Counted from the first letter of the stretch, positions 1 to 11,874 are shown. The stretch: DNA of 64,000 nucleotides from Amborella trichopoda (GCF_000471905.2 NW_006499364.1:5946943-6010942), one strand, 5' to 3'. Made by a program: numbers and translations. The notes: generated by a model from the letters alone, not told the origin.

Positions 1-1570
1 ATTTTTATAAAACAAAAAGTAATTTTATTAGAAAACAATTTTTTGTAAGAACCCTAAAATCGAGCCAAAGAACACATAAACTTTCGAGTCAAAATCAACC
101 CCAAATCTTTCATTTTTTGAACAAATTGACATGCGGATATGATAGATACTTTAATTAAGATTCAAATGCCCAAAATTTCATGAAGATCATTTACTATTGA
201 GATCTTTATTCAAAAAATTGTAGATTTTTCACTTCACAAAAATTTCAAGAAAAAAACGCAACAAAAGAAAAATCGATATAGAAACTTCTAATCAGTAGTA
301 AATCAAAATAACTAGTTTATTTGATAGATCAGGGCTTTAAGATCAAACTTCAGTAATCAATTTGATAAAAATTGATCAATTGATCGATCAAAAATCAATT
401 TGTTTGGATAAAAAACAGTTCTTCAAGCAGCAGTACTTCGGGCCCAAAAAAACCTCAAATCTTTAGCGTTTTGGGAAAATGGAAATATGTAAATGTTGAA
501 TCCTTCAACAATAAATCAAAGCCCTCCATTTGTATGAAAATCTATGAGGTATTGAAGCTCCATTTGATAGAATGGTGGAAATTTCTAATTTTTACAAGTC
601 CCCATTTCAATCCGCCAAGAACTCTTTGTTTTTCGACTTTTGATTCAATAATCGATGATTTATAGAAACTTTCAATTGTATAACATCAATAGTTGACTGA
701 AAAAACAAAACAAACCGGAAAATGGAATAAACAAAAGTTGCAAAAGCTTGTTATGTGAAACATAATGGGTCTGTGTCAAACAACGACCGTTATTTGATGT
801 GTTGAAAATGGCGTTATCTCGGGCGTTAAAACGGTAAACCAGACCAATTAGGAAAAACCGGCCGGTTTAGACTAAATATCGCCGGTTCGACCACGAACCG
901 GCCTGTTTTGGTGCCAATTTTTTTTGGACAGTATCGTCTTATGAGGTGTGCCATAAAACCGGCCCTAACTAGACTCGCCACCCTACTGGTAACAATCTAA
1001 CCGGCCGGTTCTGGTTTTAACTGGCTGATTTCACAAACATTGATATGTACACACACAAACGAACTCACACACACTCAAACCCTATGTATATGATTCCAAC
1101 AACTCAAGACAATACATGTGCAACTGTGTACAATAAAATCAAAAGAAAAATGAACAAGAGATGGAATAAACAACCTATAAAATGAATTAAAGAACAAACC
1201 CCAACACCTAATTTACATGGTTCACCACTGGGGCTACATTAAGGTACAAGGCGGAAAGTAAAATTCTAACTATCAAAGAGAAAATTACAATATGCAATAT
1301 AATGTTATCTCAATGAAGAATACCGTGAAAAAAGAAGCCTCAACAAAACCTCTTCCTGAACTTTCCCAAAGATACCTTTGATAGAATATCTTTCCTCCCA
1401 CGATTTACAGATTCACTACTTTTGATGGTCCAAAAAGGAGAACACTGAGCTCGCAACAAGAGGGCCTCCAAAAGTTAATACTAATGACAAAATGACCCCA
1501 AGTTGGTAATTATCTTTCAACGTTAAACCTATTTTTCAAAAGAAGAAACGTTAAAGGACAAACAAAGAAA
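1..1570. other. AT-rich non-coding stretch, no gene seen
   Basis: Long A/T-rich stretch with only short random open frames. Between about 815 and 1025 there is a locally GC-rich patch with the self-complementary motif AACCGGCCGGTT and repeated CCGGTT/AACCGG boxes on both strands, which looks like the remains of a fold-back transposon. I could not fix its ends and recognise no protein similarity. Confidence 0.5.
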
Positions 1571-1659
1571 AATAATTTTATTTTTTGACAGAAATTCCAC
1601 AATTGTATTATGCTAAAACGAAATTATAAAATCAGAAACAATAGTTTCAGGAAGAGAGG

Positions 1660-2480
1660 GACCTCCTTTAGGAAGAGAGTCTGCCAACACATTGGCCTCC
1701 CTATAAACTTAAACAAAAGAAAAGAAAAAGGAAGATGAGAGGTTCAAAATCTGAAACAGCAAAGATTTGAGCTCCCAAAACAACTTTTGCTCCCCTTTTC
1801 ACCACTTTATGACATTAAGAGAATCCCCTTCAAGGATACAAGAACACCCCACATTCTTTTCCAAATAGATACGCAGACCATAGAAAAGAGCAAACAGTTA
1901 TGCAAAATTAGCTATACGCATCCCAAGTGGACCCCCATACGTAAAGATCACGTTCCCCATCCAATCCCTAAACACACCACCAAAGCCAGTTGGGCCTGGA
2001 TTCCTTATCAAACTACCGTCAAAATTAAGCTTGTATACACCAAGGGGTGGAGCTAGCCATCTTCCTATAGGTCTACCTTTAAAGAAACACATATGAAACA
2101 AATTATTTAAATTTCTTCTAATATCCACTTCCGATATGTCTTGACCAACTTTAGTAACCGAAAGATAAGATTTTTCCAAAAGGCAGACATTTCCCCTAAA
2201 AACTCTTCTATTTCTCTTTTTCCAGATTTCCCATGGAATTACGCCTCTAGTAATTTACCAGATAAAAATCCCGGTTCGGGGCAAATGAACCATACAATTT
2301 TGTAAGATCCCAACCACTGAAGGTGGCATTACAAATGCAATCCCAAACTGGACAAAGAACCAACTCTAGAGGCGAAGAGCAAAAGGACAATGAAGGAAGT
2401 GATGGTCTCCAGATTTCCCATCCGTCTTACACATGAGACAAATATTTGGTAGAATTTAGTGGGGGTCCTCTCCTCAATGA
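1660..2480 (-). pseudogene. LINE ORF2 C-terminal part: zf-RVT plus RNase H-like domain
   Basis: The longest clean minus-strand piece (2179-1898) reads through YKLNFDGS, NPGPTGFGGVFRDW and a 'GGPLG' step, which is the first half of the RNase H fold that plant L1 elements carry after the reverse transcriptase. Beyond a break it continues to an 'ANVLADSLPK' segment near 1690, the usual end of this domain. Upstream, around 2450-2360, a Cys-x2-Cys and His-x4-Cys pattern matches the zf-RVT region. There are several frame changes, so this is a dead copy. The alternative, a host RNase H-like gene, is unlikely because ORF1 of the same element lies just upstream. Confidence 0.75.
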
Positions 2481-3339
2481 CACCACCATGCTTTTCCAAT
2501 TCAGTTTTCTTATTCCTAGCATCAACGACTCGCAATTTCTCAGCCCTGAGTTTGTCAACAATTTCCTTAAAAACCACCCCTATTGGAAAGTCAAAATCCA
2601 TCTAGCTATCAAGCACTAGGGAACCCACATTGGCCTCCACCTGAACGCTCTGAGGTTGATTCTCGCTTGCCAACGAACCACCTGTAGCCGGATCGCAAGC
2701 ACTCTGGGGCAGCAATCCAGGAGCAACCACAGTTGCTTCACTAGTCGACACCTTAGACAGGTGCAAGAGCAATGCCTGATCTTTACGAACTACAGACAAG
2801 GGGTTAGCCACATCACCACCATCAATTGTTGCTCCACCTGCACTGATAGTGCATCCTCTATTAAAGCCATCGGGGAGCCTCCCATCACCTCCTCTTCCAC
2901 CATTGCAATGGGTTTGACATCGTCATCTACTACCACAAGTGCCATCGAGTTCACAGTCAATGGATCAAAATTCGACCATTGAATCGTACGGTCCTTCCTA
3001 GCTGCTCGACGGTGCCACAGGGGATACATGACAGCAAGAACAACGAGCACTACTTGGAGTGCAGCAGTCAATCAAAGGCGAAGACCTATTAGCAGAATTG
3101 CAATGGCTATAACCAAACTTCTATCCACCTCCTTTAGGCCAGCGTGCAAAAAGGAAAAGTTCTTGCTATCCATCACTTTCAAAACAGGTATTGGGAAGAT
3201 GGCATTGCCTTTCGTACCTTGCGGGAAATCATGCGGCACCACATCGCCACCATCAACCGTCAACACGAATCCCGAGAACTGCGCCTTTATTCTCTGCCGC
3301 CAAGCAAATACTTCCATTTTGTTGTTTTGACAACCTTCT

Positions 3340-4570
3340 ATCGTTGATGGTCCCTCACTGACCTCACGTTTGCGTGGTCCATCAACACGGTGAGTAACGC
3401 TCGACGAAGAGATAGCAGGGTAATTAGCAAAACGGGCAATTGAGATCCACCGCTTATGGATTTCAAATTTTGAAAATCCCTCTTCCCTGTTCTGAAATTC
3501 CGGTGACCATCCCGCTGCAAATGGCCGGAATTTGCCTTAACCGGTGAAGCTCTACAGCGACGAACCACCTCCTGCCATCCATTGTTTTCCACCACCTCAT
3601 TAGTAACTTTCTATAGACCCAGACAGTTACTTTTTAAATCCTTTGTTTCTTGCAATACTACAATGAAAAAAATTCTTGACCCAAATGAAGAGTCAGATTT
3701 TTTGGAATGAGGGCCCCACTCAATTTCTATATACAGATCTTAACAAATCGCAGGTCAACCCCGTCAAACGCCATCTTATCGACATCACAAAACTTCCCAC
3801 ATTTGTTGGCCCATTTACAAAATGTAGACAAGGACCAAGCATGAAAAGGAATACCTGATAACCTGATCTACATACTTTCTTTTTGCAAATACGAAAGATG
3901 GGAGTCAGGTTTCCACAGATCAAGAGACAACAACTTTCCCCTAATACGAACAAAAAGATTCTTCATGGCCATCAAAGAATCCTTCTTAGACCGAAGGAAG
4001 AACATGATCTTATTCTCCACCATAATTTTGAACTTCAGAGCATAAGAAAGGCTCCAACTTCTTCTAGCCCAATCAGACAAGCCAAAGATATCCGTTGATG
4101 GGGGAGAGAAGAAGCCCACCACTGGGAAGTTTGCACCTGAAAGAAGCCCTATTGACATATCATAGCTGATAGTGACTACAACAGCTGCATCCCTTTCCTC
4201 AGCCTCTCCGTCCTCACCTCCACCAAAAACCATCCTCCTCCTTGTGCCGAAACACCAATTGTCTTTGATTTGTAGCCACTTAGTATGACTGCATAATGGA
4301 GTAAGCAACAGCCTGCGCCCAATGCTTCAGCCTAATCTTCGTCAGTTGTGACTCATCAGAGACTGTAACCACAACTACTTCGGGTTCACTATTTGAAGAA
4401 GAAAAAGAAAGGTGGGAGTTGCAACTGAGATGCTACCTTTTCTCCGCATAATACAAAGTAAGAGTAAGAAGCATCTCATAGAGCTTGTGGTCTTCGTCCA
4501 AGCCAAACCCAAAACCTGCTCCCCAAGTAAACCTTCTAGGGTTTTTCCATCTTCCAAAATCCATCATAAC
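3340..4570 (-). pseudogene. LINE ORF1-like (DUF4283) pseudogene
   Basis: A likely start lies near 4567 on the minus strand (a Met-Met-Asp-Phe-Gly-Arg-Trp opening). The frame 4308-3868 holds a basic/aromatic segment that matches DUF4283, the nucleic-acid-binding N-terminal domain of plant L1 ORF1 proteins, ending with LSLDLWKPDSHL. A following piece in another frame reads as the 'WVRLSGIPxHxW' continuation. The region to about 3340 is variable and basic, as usual for the ORF1 tail ('NNGWQEVVRR' near 3580). Stops and frame changes make it non-functional. Confidence 0.65.
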
Positions 4571-4980
4571 AAAGAAAATTAGTTGTGCTTGAATTGGGGT
4601 AACTTTTTTCATTAAGATATGGGTTATGAGTTTTATTCATTGGTGAATATGGGAATTTTAATTAAAAAAAGATGCTTAAAGAATGGAAAAAATTGTAAGA
4701 AAATAAAAAAAATTGTGGGAGTTTGTATAGTATCCAACAAAGTTGAGGGCGTTTGATCTAATAAATAACACACATTATGAATTTTGAAATTTATCAAATA
4801 ACAGCTAAAGTAAAATGTTTAATGGTTCGACCCATGTTCCTAATCGGTTGGGCAAATCCTGATCACACAACTATAAAATATTGTCCTAATCGAGAAAACA
4901 TGACCAAAAAAAAAAAAACATAAGTTGAATGGAGGAAGATATGAATACATACGATACAATAAATAACAAGGAAAATTGTT
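4571..4980. other. AT-rich spacer holding one arm of a dispersed duplication
   Basis: No gene. The piece at about 4745-4840 (around 'ACACATTATGA.TTTTGAAAT') recurs in diverged form at about 5455-5545, on the same strand and about 700 bp away. The copies flank the fold-back and the 94-bp tandem duplication. Confidence 0.5.
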
Positions 4981-4982
4981 TC

Positions 4983-5265
4983 ATGCGAGTTGGACCGCAT
5001 TTTTATATGCGGTCCAAAAAGTGTAAAGCATCCATCTTAAAGATGGATGCAAGTAGGTGTTCCATCTAAAACAATGAAAACTAACGGTCCAAATGTTTTC
5101 TTACTAGAATTATTATTTTTAGTTTTTAAAATTTATTTATTCTTTCATTTTATGATCTCCATGTTAGAGATTATATATCCTTAAAAATTACGTCTTAAAA
5201 TCCATCTCAAAAATAGATTTATTAAGAGGCCCGCATTTCCACATATGCGAGCTTAGCCGCATAGA
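4983..5265. mobile_element. Fold-back / MITE-like element with two strong hairpins at one end
   Basis: The left end carries two near-perfect hairpins. The first has 11-bp arms TTGGACCGCAT at 4990-5000 and its complement at 5007-5017. The second is centred on 5039, with arms GCATCCATCTT at 5028-5038 and its complement at 5040-5050. The right end (about 5180-5265) carries the related pieces CCATCTCAAAAATAGAT and CCCGCATTTCCACATATGCG in mirrored order. The whole ~280 bp therefore behaves as an imperfect terminal inverted repeat element. No coding capacity; superfamily not determined. Confidence 0.55.
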
Positions 5266-5449
5266 AACCGGGGTAAAATTTATCAAAAAATATGGGAAAC
5301 TTATTAAATCACATGTAATAGTTGAAATAGTTAACATGCCAACCTCATATTTCATTAGAAACCGGGGGGAAATTTATCAAAGAATATGGAAACTTATTAA
5401 ATCATATGTAATAGTTGAAGTAGCTAATGTGCCAACCTCATATTTCAAA
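5262..5449. repeat. 94-bp tandem duplication
   Basis: Two head-to-tail copies, 5262-5355 and 5356-5449, each starting TAGAAACCGGGG and ending in CCAACCTCATATTTCA. They differ at a handful of positions, so the duplication is fairly recent compared with its surroundings. Confidence 0.85.
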
Positions 5450-5545
5450 TCTAGTTTCCAATAATCTAATAAGTAAAACACATTATGAGTTTTGAAATTT
5501 TTAAATTAACAGTTAAAGTGAAATATTTAGTAGCTCGACCAATGG

Positions 5546-6015
5546 TTTAAAAAACGTATTTTTTTGACAAGAAATACTTGATGTATTACCTTTGATCTTT
5601 TTTTGATAAAAAATTATTTCTTTTGATAATAACCTTTTATTTATTTATTTACAAGAAATGCTTGTTGTATTACTTTTTGTTTTTTTAACATGGACGTTTT
5701 TTTTTTTACAGGAAATACTTGTTGTATTACCTTTTTTTTTCTTTTTCTGACAAGAACCTTATTTTTTTTTTACAATAAACTTGTATGTTTTGACAATAAC
5801 AAGAAATTTTGTTGTATTTACCTTTTTTTTTTTTTTTTTTTTTTTAATTCCCTTATTCTTTTTTTTACAAGAAACTTTTATACATTTTATTTTTTTTTAC
5901 ACAAAAGAAATTTTGTTGTATCACTTCTTCTTCTTCTTTTTTATAAGAACCATATTTTTTTTTTTTACAAAGAACTTTTATTTTTTTGTAAAAAAACCTT
6001 TTATTTGTTTGTGAG
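5546..6015. repeat. Degenerate poly(T)-linked tandem array
   Basis: About 8-9 irregular units made of a run of T followed by ACAAGAAA or ACAGGAAATACT and TTGTTGTATTACC, with units of roughly 45-70 bp. Long T runs reach 26 bases near 5823. The open frames crossing it are low-complexity Phe/Leu strings and not genes. Confidence 0.8.
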
Positions 6016-6285
6016 GAGGGAAGGATGTGGGATCTTGCCCAAGAGTTGATCCGGCGATGTCCAAAGGAAAAAGCGGCATGCTAACCACCACATCTGATTT
6101 TTTATATTAGTAGGCCGACTTAAAGATTATATTATATATCCTTTTCAGCTATTATCTTTCATCACATTTATCCCACATCGAACCCACAATAGAAAACTTG
6201 CGAGAATAAAATACTACTCTGCTATCAATGCCTTTCACATGCGAAAAGCATGGAGGAGTGTGGGACTTGTGATGAGGGACAAGTG
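6016..6285. other. Short unassigned spacer
   Basis: No gene. The pieces 'GTGGGATCTTGCCC' (about 6027) and 'TCCCACATCGAACCCAC' (about 6170) look like the edges of plant retroelement LTRs, but I cannot pair them. Confidence 0.3.
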
Positions 6286-9200
6286 GCATTTAATCGTAAT
6301 TACCCATTTTAACCCAAAAAATTATGAAAATACCCCGTAGGATTCATGATGTCACAGAACCAGGTGAATAGATCGAGTCATGACGTCAACGTGCGATTAT
6401 CTGTACAGAATCACCAGTTCTGCTCTGAAACCTATTGATTCTTTGCTTTACAAAAGAATTGACACGGGATGTCCGATTCTTTGTTCGAATCGGCCGATTC
6501 TATATTGACTCGGTGACTTTTAAAGCACTGAGTTCAACACAATGAGTTAAAACTTAGATTAGCCAAAATGGTCATGCCAGAAACTGGTGCGGATAGGCGA
6601 TCCAAGATTCTTCAGGGCGAGAATCGGTCCATAAAACAAATCTTAAAAATAAAACAATAATAAATTTTGAAGTGTGGTAAACACATGCAGCTACTCTAAA
6701 TCACCTGTTTCCCTGACGAGATTGCCGATTCTCTAATAGGATTTGGCGATCTATCATAACTCACACCTATTATATATTATTTTTGGCGTACTAATATCCC
6801 CGAGTCACATAAAGAGAGAGCCAGTAACAACTTGGCTTGACGGTACCCAAGACACCGCCAGACCATGAGAACACTGCAAATAAGCCTAAAATTGGGCAAC
6901 CTCTTAAGAAGTACTGTAATGGCTTCCAAAGGAGTGAAAAGGGTAGTTTGGGATGCTCGAAGGATGCTCACAAAGTTTCGTCACATTCTGATAAGTTTTG
7001 ATATGATTAGAACGAAATTCGATTCTCAAATCCAATTCCTACAATGCTGAAAAGGGACTTATAACTACAACCCTATTTTTGGAGCCTCAAAATTGTACCA
7101 TACCATTACCGTTAGATCCAAAACGTCAAAAAAACCCTAAGAACCAAATTTGGGCTCAATCGGACGTTCCAGGACAATTTTGGGCCTAAGTTACCATAAA
7201 AGTGTGGGTTTTACTCTATTGCAGTGCAGCCTCGGTGAACCAGCTTTCATTTATCAAAACTGCGTTTTTCCATTTTGGGATGAATTTTAAATGCTCATAA
7301 CATAGTTGTTTTGAGTTGAAACAATTTTAAATTTGGATACAAGCAAGGTTTTGACGACCCGGACGTTTTGACATATGGCACACGTCATGACGTGGCCGAA
7401 ACAAGAGAACTTTGAGAGAGAAGATGAGCTCAAAAGCTTAAAGTCATAACTTGAGATCTCGATATCGGATCATCGCAACAATAGGTCCGGTGCAATTGTA
7501 TCACAAAGGGCTACAATTTGGTATATTTTTTGCACACAATTGGAGGTCGGATAGTGAGAGTTTGAAGGTTAAAAGAGTAAGATTTTTTGGTCGCCGGAAT
7601 CCCATTTCCGACGACTTCCCTAATTTGGAATATGCATAAACGGAAACCAAATTGAACGAAATTTATTGCAAAATGATCGCGACAATTTCCTCTTCAATTT
7701 GTGATCAAAATGAGGACTCGGAACATCGCGAATTGTACCGGATTAGTGGGCGAAGTTTATGAATTTCGCTGGATTTTTGGTCCTTCATAGAAATTATGTT
7801 TCCAGACGATCAAAGGGCATCAAAATATTCGTGATAGATCAATCATCGATTCTACGATGATTGATCACCCAAATTATTGGCGCAAGCGTTCGGAAAAGCT
7901 CTCGAAGTCTAGCCATGGTAAGAGGTCCCTCATGGAGGGATGATTTTGTTATTTGTTCAAAAGTACTAAGCAGTATTTTGGTCCAAAAAAGGATTTTATT
8001 TTAATTTATTTAATATGTAATTTTTCACAATTTGGCTTAGTTTTGAGCATTCCACCATTGTTTTGTGGTTTCCGTAATAAGTGGGCTTAAGTCATTTGTA
8101 AAAAGGCTGGATCATTTGAATGAAACTTGAGCATTGAAGTGAGTCTTGAGTTCATAATTTTGCGTTGCTTCCAAGTTGCTAGATCAAGTGGTGAGGAGAT
8201 AAAAATTTTTGGTAGAGAGAGAAACTACCCCTAGCCCATACACCCTAGTCCATATGCTACACCCTACACCCTAGCCTATACCTTTACCCTACACCATAGT
8301 CTATACACCCTAGCGTACACTCTTAGTCCATATACCAAACACCAAACCTTGACCCAAACCTAGCCCTTCTCTCTCTCTCATGTACATTCAAGGAGGCCAA
8401 TGGAGGTGCACCTAGATTAGGACACACCCCAATCTCACTCTCTCTCGTCTTTCACTTCTCTTTCTTTCTTCTTTCTCTCTCTGCCCCTCCTTCCCTACAC
8501 GCAAAACTCAGGGCCGCCCTTGGCAGTGGCCCCGTCTCTTCTCCCATCTCCCTTTGCGTCCCTTCTTCTCCTGTTCTACATGCACGTTTAGAGCCACAGG
8601 CAACCCGTGGCCCCGGCTCTGCACAACTTGCCTATCTTTGAATCATGCAGGCAAGGTCCAAAGCCGCCCCAGCCAGCGACCCAGGCCCTTCTTCATCTTT
8701 TTTCGTTGCTTTTTTCTCCTTCTGCCGTACACAAGTCTCAAGGTCGCAACTACCAGCGACCCCCGTCTCTTCTCTTTCTCTCTTTCTTTGCATGTCCCAA
8801 AACCCAGGTCCGCAATTGTGTGCGGACTTAGCTCACCAACTCACGTCCTGCTCATCTCTCTTTCTACTTCTCCCGAACACGTAGCCGCACCTAGAGGTGG
8901 CTTTCCCTTTGCTCTCTTTTTTCTCCCTTTGTTCACCCCCTCAACGCACAGGTACACGCCCTAGAGTGGACACCCCCTTTTCGTCCCTCTTGTCTTCTTT
9001 CTCCTCGTCTCTCATCTACACGACACCCGGAGCCGTGCGCTAGAGCGGACTCCCCCTTTCTTGCCCTCTTATGTTCAACCACACCTCTCTCTTGCTCGCA
9101 TTTTAGCTTGTGAGCGCCCCTTAGTGCAGACACAACTCCCTCGTCCAATCCTCCTTTGTCTTCTAGTCTTACATACTCATAATTCTAACCCCTCACTTTC

Positions 9201-9718
9201 TTAATTCTATTCGCCTGTTGGTATCCTCTTATAATAATTGTGTGTTTTATTTAGTGCTCCTTAGAGCCGTTTTAAGAGATTTGACTCTCATATTGCTGCT
9301 CTAACTTCCACACAGTACTGTTGAGTTAAGTTACGAGTGATATAAATGCTCTTGTCCTCTCTCACTCAAATGGGGTCATCCTGAGTTAGCATCCGGTAGA
9401 GTCCTAACTCTTTTAACTGCTCTGATTACTAAGTCTCGTAACACTCGAGCGATAAAAGAGCTTCCATCACATTTCTTTCTTCATCCTATATTTGCCAGCT
9501 AGTCCACTCACATAACTTATCTGAGAGGACTATTTCACTTGAACTTACACTGAAATTTTTTAGATAAAGAAGCGCAGTGACGTGTCGAGTTCGAAGAGGG
9601 TCCGCATCCAAACCATGCTGCTGGACAGCCGGAGGGCTTTATAATTGTTCTAAGAGGGTGACTGCCCCGGGCGTATCCCCGAACCCCAAGCGGTAAGGTA
9701 GGCGTCTGAATGCTTATT
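6286..9718 (+). mobile_element. LTR-like non-coding block, possibly a solo LTR of a Ty3/gypsy-type element
   Basis: This ~3.4-kb block has no coding capacity and the same order of parts as the block at 20.1-24.4 kb. First comes a mixed stretch with sensor-like phrases such as 'AGTTTCGTCACATTCTGATAAG' in loose form and 'GTGAACCAGCTTTCAT'. Next is an AT-rich stretch with 'TAATTTTTCACAATT' (about 8020). A purine-rich GAGAGAGA step follows (about 8215), then a long CT-rich array with GC-rich cores (8400-9130), and finally a GC-rich tail rich in CCGG/GGGT words (9560-9710). The similarity to the second block is one of layout and short phrases. I found no convincing target-site duplication, so the ends are approximate. 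It is old, judging by the lack of close copies in the window. Confidence 0.4.
8400..9135 (+). repeat. Pyrimidine tracts alternating with GC-rich hairpin cores
   Basis: CT-rich spacers (CTCTCTTTCTTCTTT type, 30-60 nt) alternate with GC-rich cores, many of them self-complementary with different stems. Examples are AGAGCC with GGCTCT (8590-8620), GGTCGC with GCGACC (8742-8761), GTCCGCA with TGCGGAC (8808-8827), GCCGCACCT with AGGTGGC (8884-8901), GGAGCCG with CGGACTCC (9029-9053) and TTGTG with CACAA (about 9109-9136). Shared words (CCTAGAG, TACACG, CGACCCC) show that the cores are related. The proline/serine-rich open frames here are by-products of the composition. Confidence 0.7.
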
Positions 9719-11173
9719 TTTTTAATTAAAATCTATCTCACTGTTGGTTCCTATTCGCACTAAAAAGAGCACACATGCCTTGCCAAGGAAACATGTGGTC
9801 TCTTGTGGTTGTTCGAGAGAGGGTCTTTTCTCTCCCCTGTGAGGAGGAGGACACCAAAGGGAAAGACCGGGCCCCCGACCAACACCCTCTCTCGATACTA
9901 GGAAGAGATTCATCCTTTCCGATTCTCAATCCGGATTGGAGGGTTTTGAAACCCGACTCATAATTAAATATGATAAATTTCTCATAAAATATTAAAGAGG
10001 AAAAAAAGCAATCATACTTTTGCAATAAGTTGGATTTCATCGCCCATCAGAACATACAACCATAAGAAAATGCATGTAAAATTTTTTTTGCTCAAAATTA
10101 ATTAAAAAAACAGTTGCTTTACACTTCTCAGTCGCTCTATTTAAGGGTACTAAGGTTTACGCTTCATTTTTCACACTGAAAAAAAGAGAAAAAATCAAAA
10201 TGGGTTTGAATTAACATGGCATCATTTTCAAATGGTACCAAACATTATCAACTCACCCAAACATAAACTACTTTGCATTACTCCAAAAAACATGATAAAA
10301 AAAGATAAAGAAAAAAAGAAAATGAAAAGGCAGAATGGAGGGAGATGGGGTTGTATACTACGCACAAGATCACGCATTCTACCCATAAGCAATGCATCCA
10401 GGTACAAATCTATCTTTTCTTCTTCCTTCTTCATTAATATCTATCTTCCCCCAATTTTCCTCGACTCATCATCAATTAAATAGAAGTTGGGCCTTGTAAA
10501 ATGATAAACAAGGACTTCGATGCATTCTATATTAATGAACTGCTTGAGCAAAATATTCAAGACAAAAATATTGAAATCTCTACTTTATCTCAAATATTCT
10601 AAGTGAGAGAGAGAGTAAACCTACATCTAATCCGAGAGAGAGACAAAGAATCCCTGGCCCCATCCAAACTAAAAAAGGAACAGAAAGAGAGGGATGAGTT
10701 TATAGATCCAACAAAAAAGAACGAGCATGAGTTAGTTTTAATATGGAATTTGGAACTCACAATGAAACCGATGTGAGAAATCAACTATACCGATGTGAGA
10801 AATCAACTATAAAAGGATGAACGCATTGAAATATTATCAGAAGAGACCAGGTTAATGACGTGATGAGTGCAATGAAAAAGAAAGCCATTAATGAGTAAAT
10901 CTCAATAGAGAGGAGGATGAAGAAAGAGAATTACTTTTCTGAATTTGGGATGGGATTCAATTTAATTGCATCATGAAGTGGTTTAGCAGGTGACTACAGA
11001 GCAGCCGAACCTTTAAGTAGCAATGCATGGCCATTATAAGGGCACCGTACAGTTATCAGAATGCCCTTAGGCTTGGGTTCCTAGATCAACATTAAAATCC
11101 AAAAAGTAAATATGACTGTCATGTCCCTAGACTGGCTTTCATAGCTGAAATTTCATCAAAAGCCAACACAAGG
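9719..11173. other. Unassigned non-coding stretch
   Basis: No gene recognised. A GC-richer piece at 9738-9960 has no coding similarity I know. The rest is A-rich. A perfect 22-bp tandem duplication (ACCGATGTGAGAAATCAACTA plus one base) sits at 10767-10810. Confidence 0.45.
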
Positions 11174-11451
11174 TAGGGTTAGCAATTGGGGACGCGGTTT
11201 GACCCGAACTGTTCCGTGTCCGGGACAAAGTTTTGGATCCGGCAGATCGTGTTGAGTCGGGTGCCCTGATATAAAATATATAGAAAATATAAAATATGTA
11301 TATTGTAAGAAATATATAAAATATTTGTGTTGAGTCGAGTGTCCTGATATAAAATATATAGAAAATATAAAATATGGTATTGTAAGAAATATATAAAATA
11401 TTTCTTTTTATTCTTTTAATCTCCTAAGCCAGGTTGGGGATTGCCGCCCTG
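11174..11451. mobile_element. hAT-type MITE with an internal 78-bp tandem duplication
   Basis: The left end TAGGGTTAGCAATTGGGGAC and the inverted right end CAGGGCGGCAATCCCCAACC match the common plant hAT non-autonomous terminus TAGGG-x-GGCAA. The flanks ACACAAGG and CATAAAGG are similar enough to be a decayed 8-bp target duplication. Inside, 11251-11328 and 11329-11405 are nearly identical 78-bp direct copies starting GTTGAGTCG. No transposase. Confidence 0.65.
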
Positions 11452-11869
11452 CATAAAGGATCATGCGGCGTTAATTTCCAGAACTTGTTAAGTATTGCCT
11501 TGTGAATGAGCAAATTATGGAAAGTAGAACATTTAGATGGAGGGCTTTTCGAGATATATTTGAACCAGTTGGAGTTAATAGGGCGATTTTCACAACATAT
11601 GCATTAGGGTTTGGATCTTTTTCTCTAAGGAATTTGAAAGGTAGAGAATGTAATAAAAGCAAAAAGGTTACTGTTGATCTATAAGGGAAGAATTGCCCCT
11701 AATTTCAAGAACAATTGCAGCATTTTCCCATCTTTCGTAGATGGTGGAAACACGACGAATCAAAACAGATTCAGGTCCACGATTTTCACCGAGACTAACA
11801 TGTTACTTTCTTAGTCTCCACCTGAATGCAATATGGCAATCAATAAAACTCCGTGAACAATAGAATAGA

Positions 11870-11874
<5 letters not shown>
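11452..11874. other. Unassigned spacer
   Basis: No gene recognised. The small open frames here lack any known motif and have no supporting splice or start context. Confidence 0.4.

Larger units (their letters stand above)
1575..4570 (-). mobile_element. L1-type LINE remnant, antisense, with most of ORF2 missing
   Basis: Read on the minus strand, the right part (about 4570-3340) resembles plant L1 ORF1: a DUF4283-like segment ending in a Leu-x-Leu-x-x-Trp-x-Pro motif near 3905, followed by the usual 'IRLSGIPFHAW' type segment near 3800. The left part (about 2500-1660) resembles the C-terminus of ORF2: a zf-RVT segment (CLMCKTDG, then HHFLHC), the 'WEIWKKRN' linker and an RNase H domain with LNFDGS and NPGPTGFGG. 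Between them I find no endonuclease and none of the core reverse transcriptase, so a large internal part of ORF2 has been lost. Both ORFs carry stops and frameshifts. The end of the RNase H domain (about 1660) and a T-rich stretch near 1570-1590, an A-rich tail on the minus strand, suggest the 3' end of the LINE. Confidence 0.8.

Noticed and set aside
2656-3330. + strand frames of about 100 codons
   Set aside because: Antisense shadows of the LINE remnant; no motif of their own.
5690-6049. 119-codon Phe-rich frame
   Set aside because: Product of poly(T) runs in a tandem array.
8554-8964. 136-codon Pro/Ser-rich frame that could suggest a cell-wall protein
   Set aside because: No signal peptide or Ser-Pro4 motif; three overlapping frames are open because of CT-rich composition within a repeat array.
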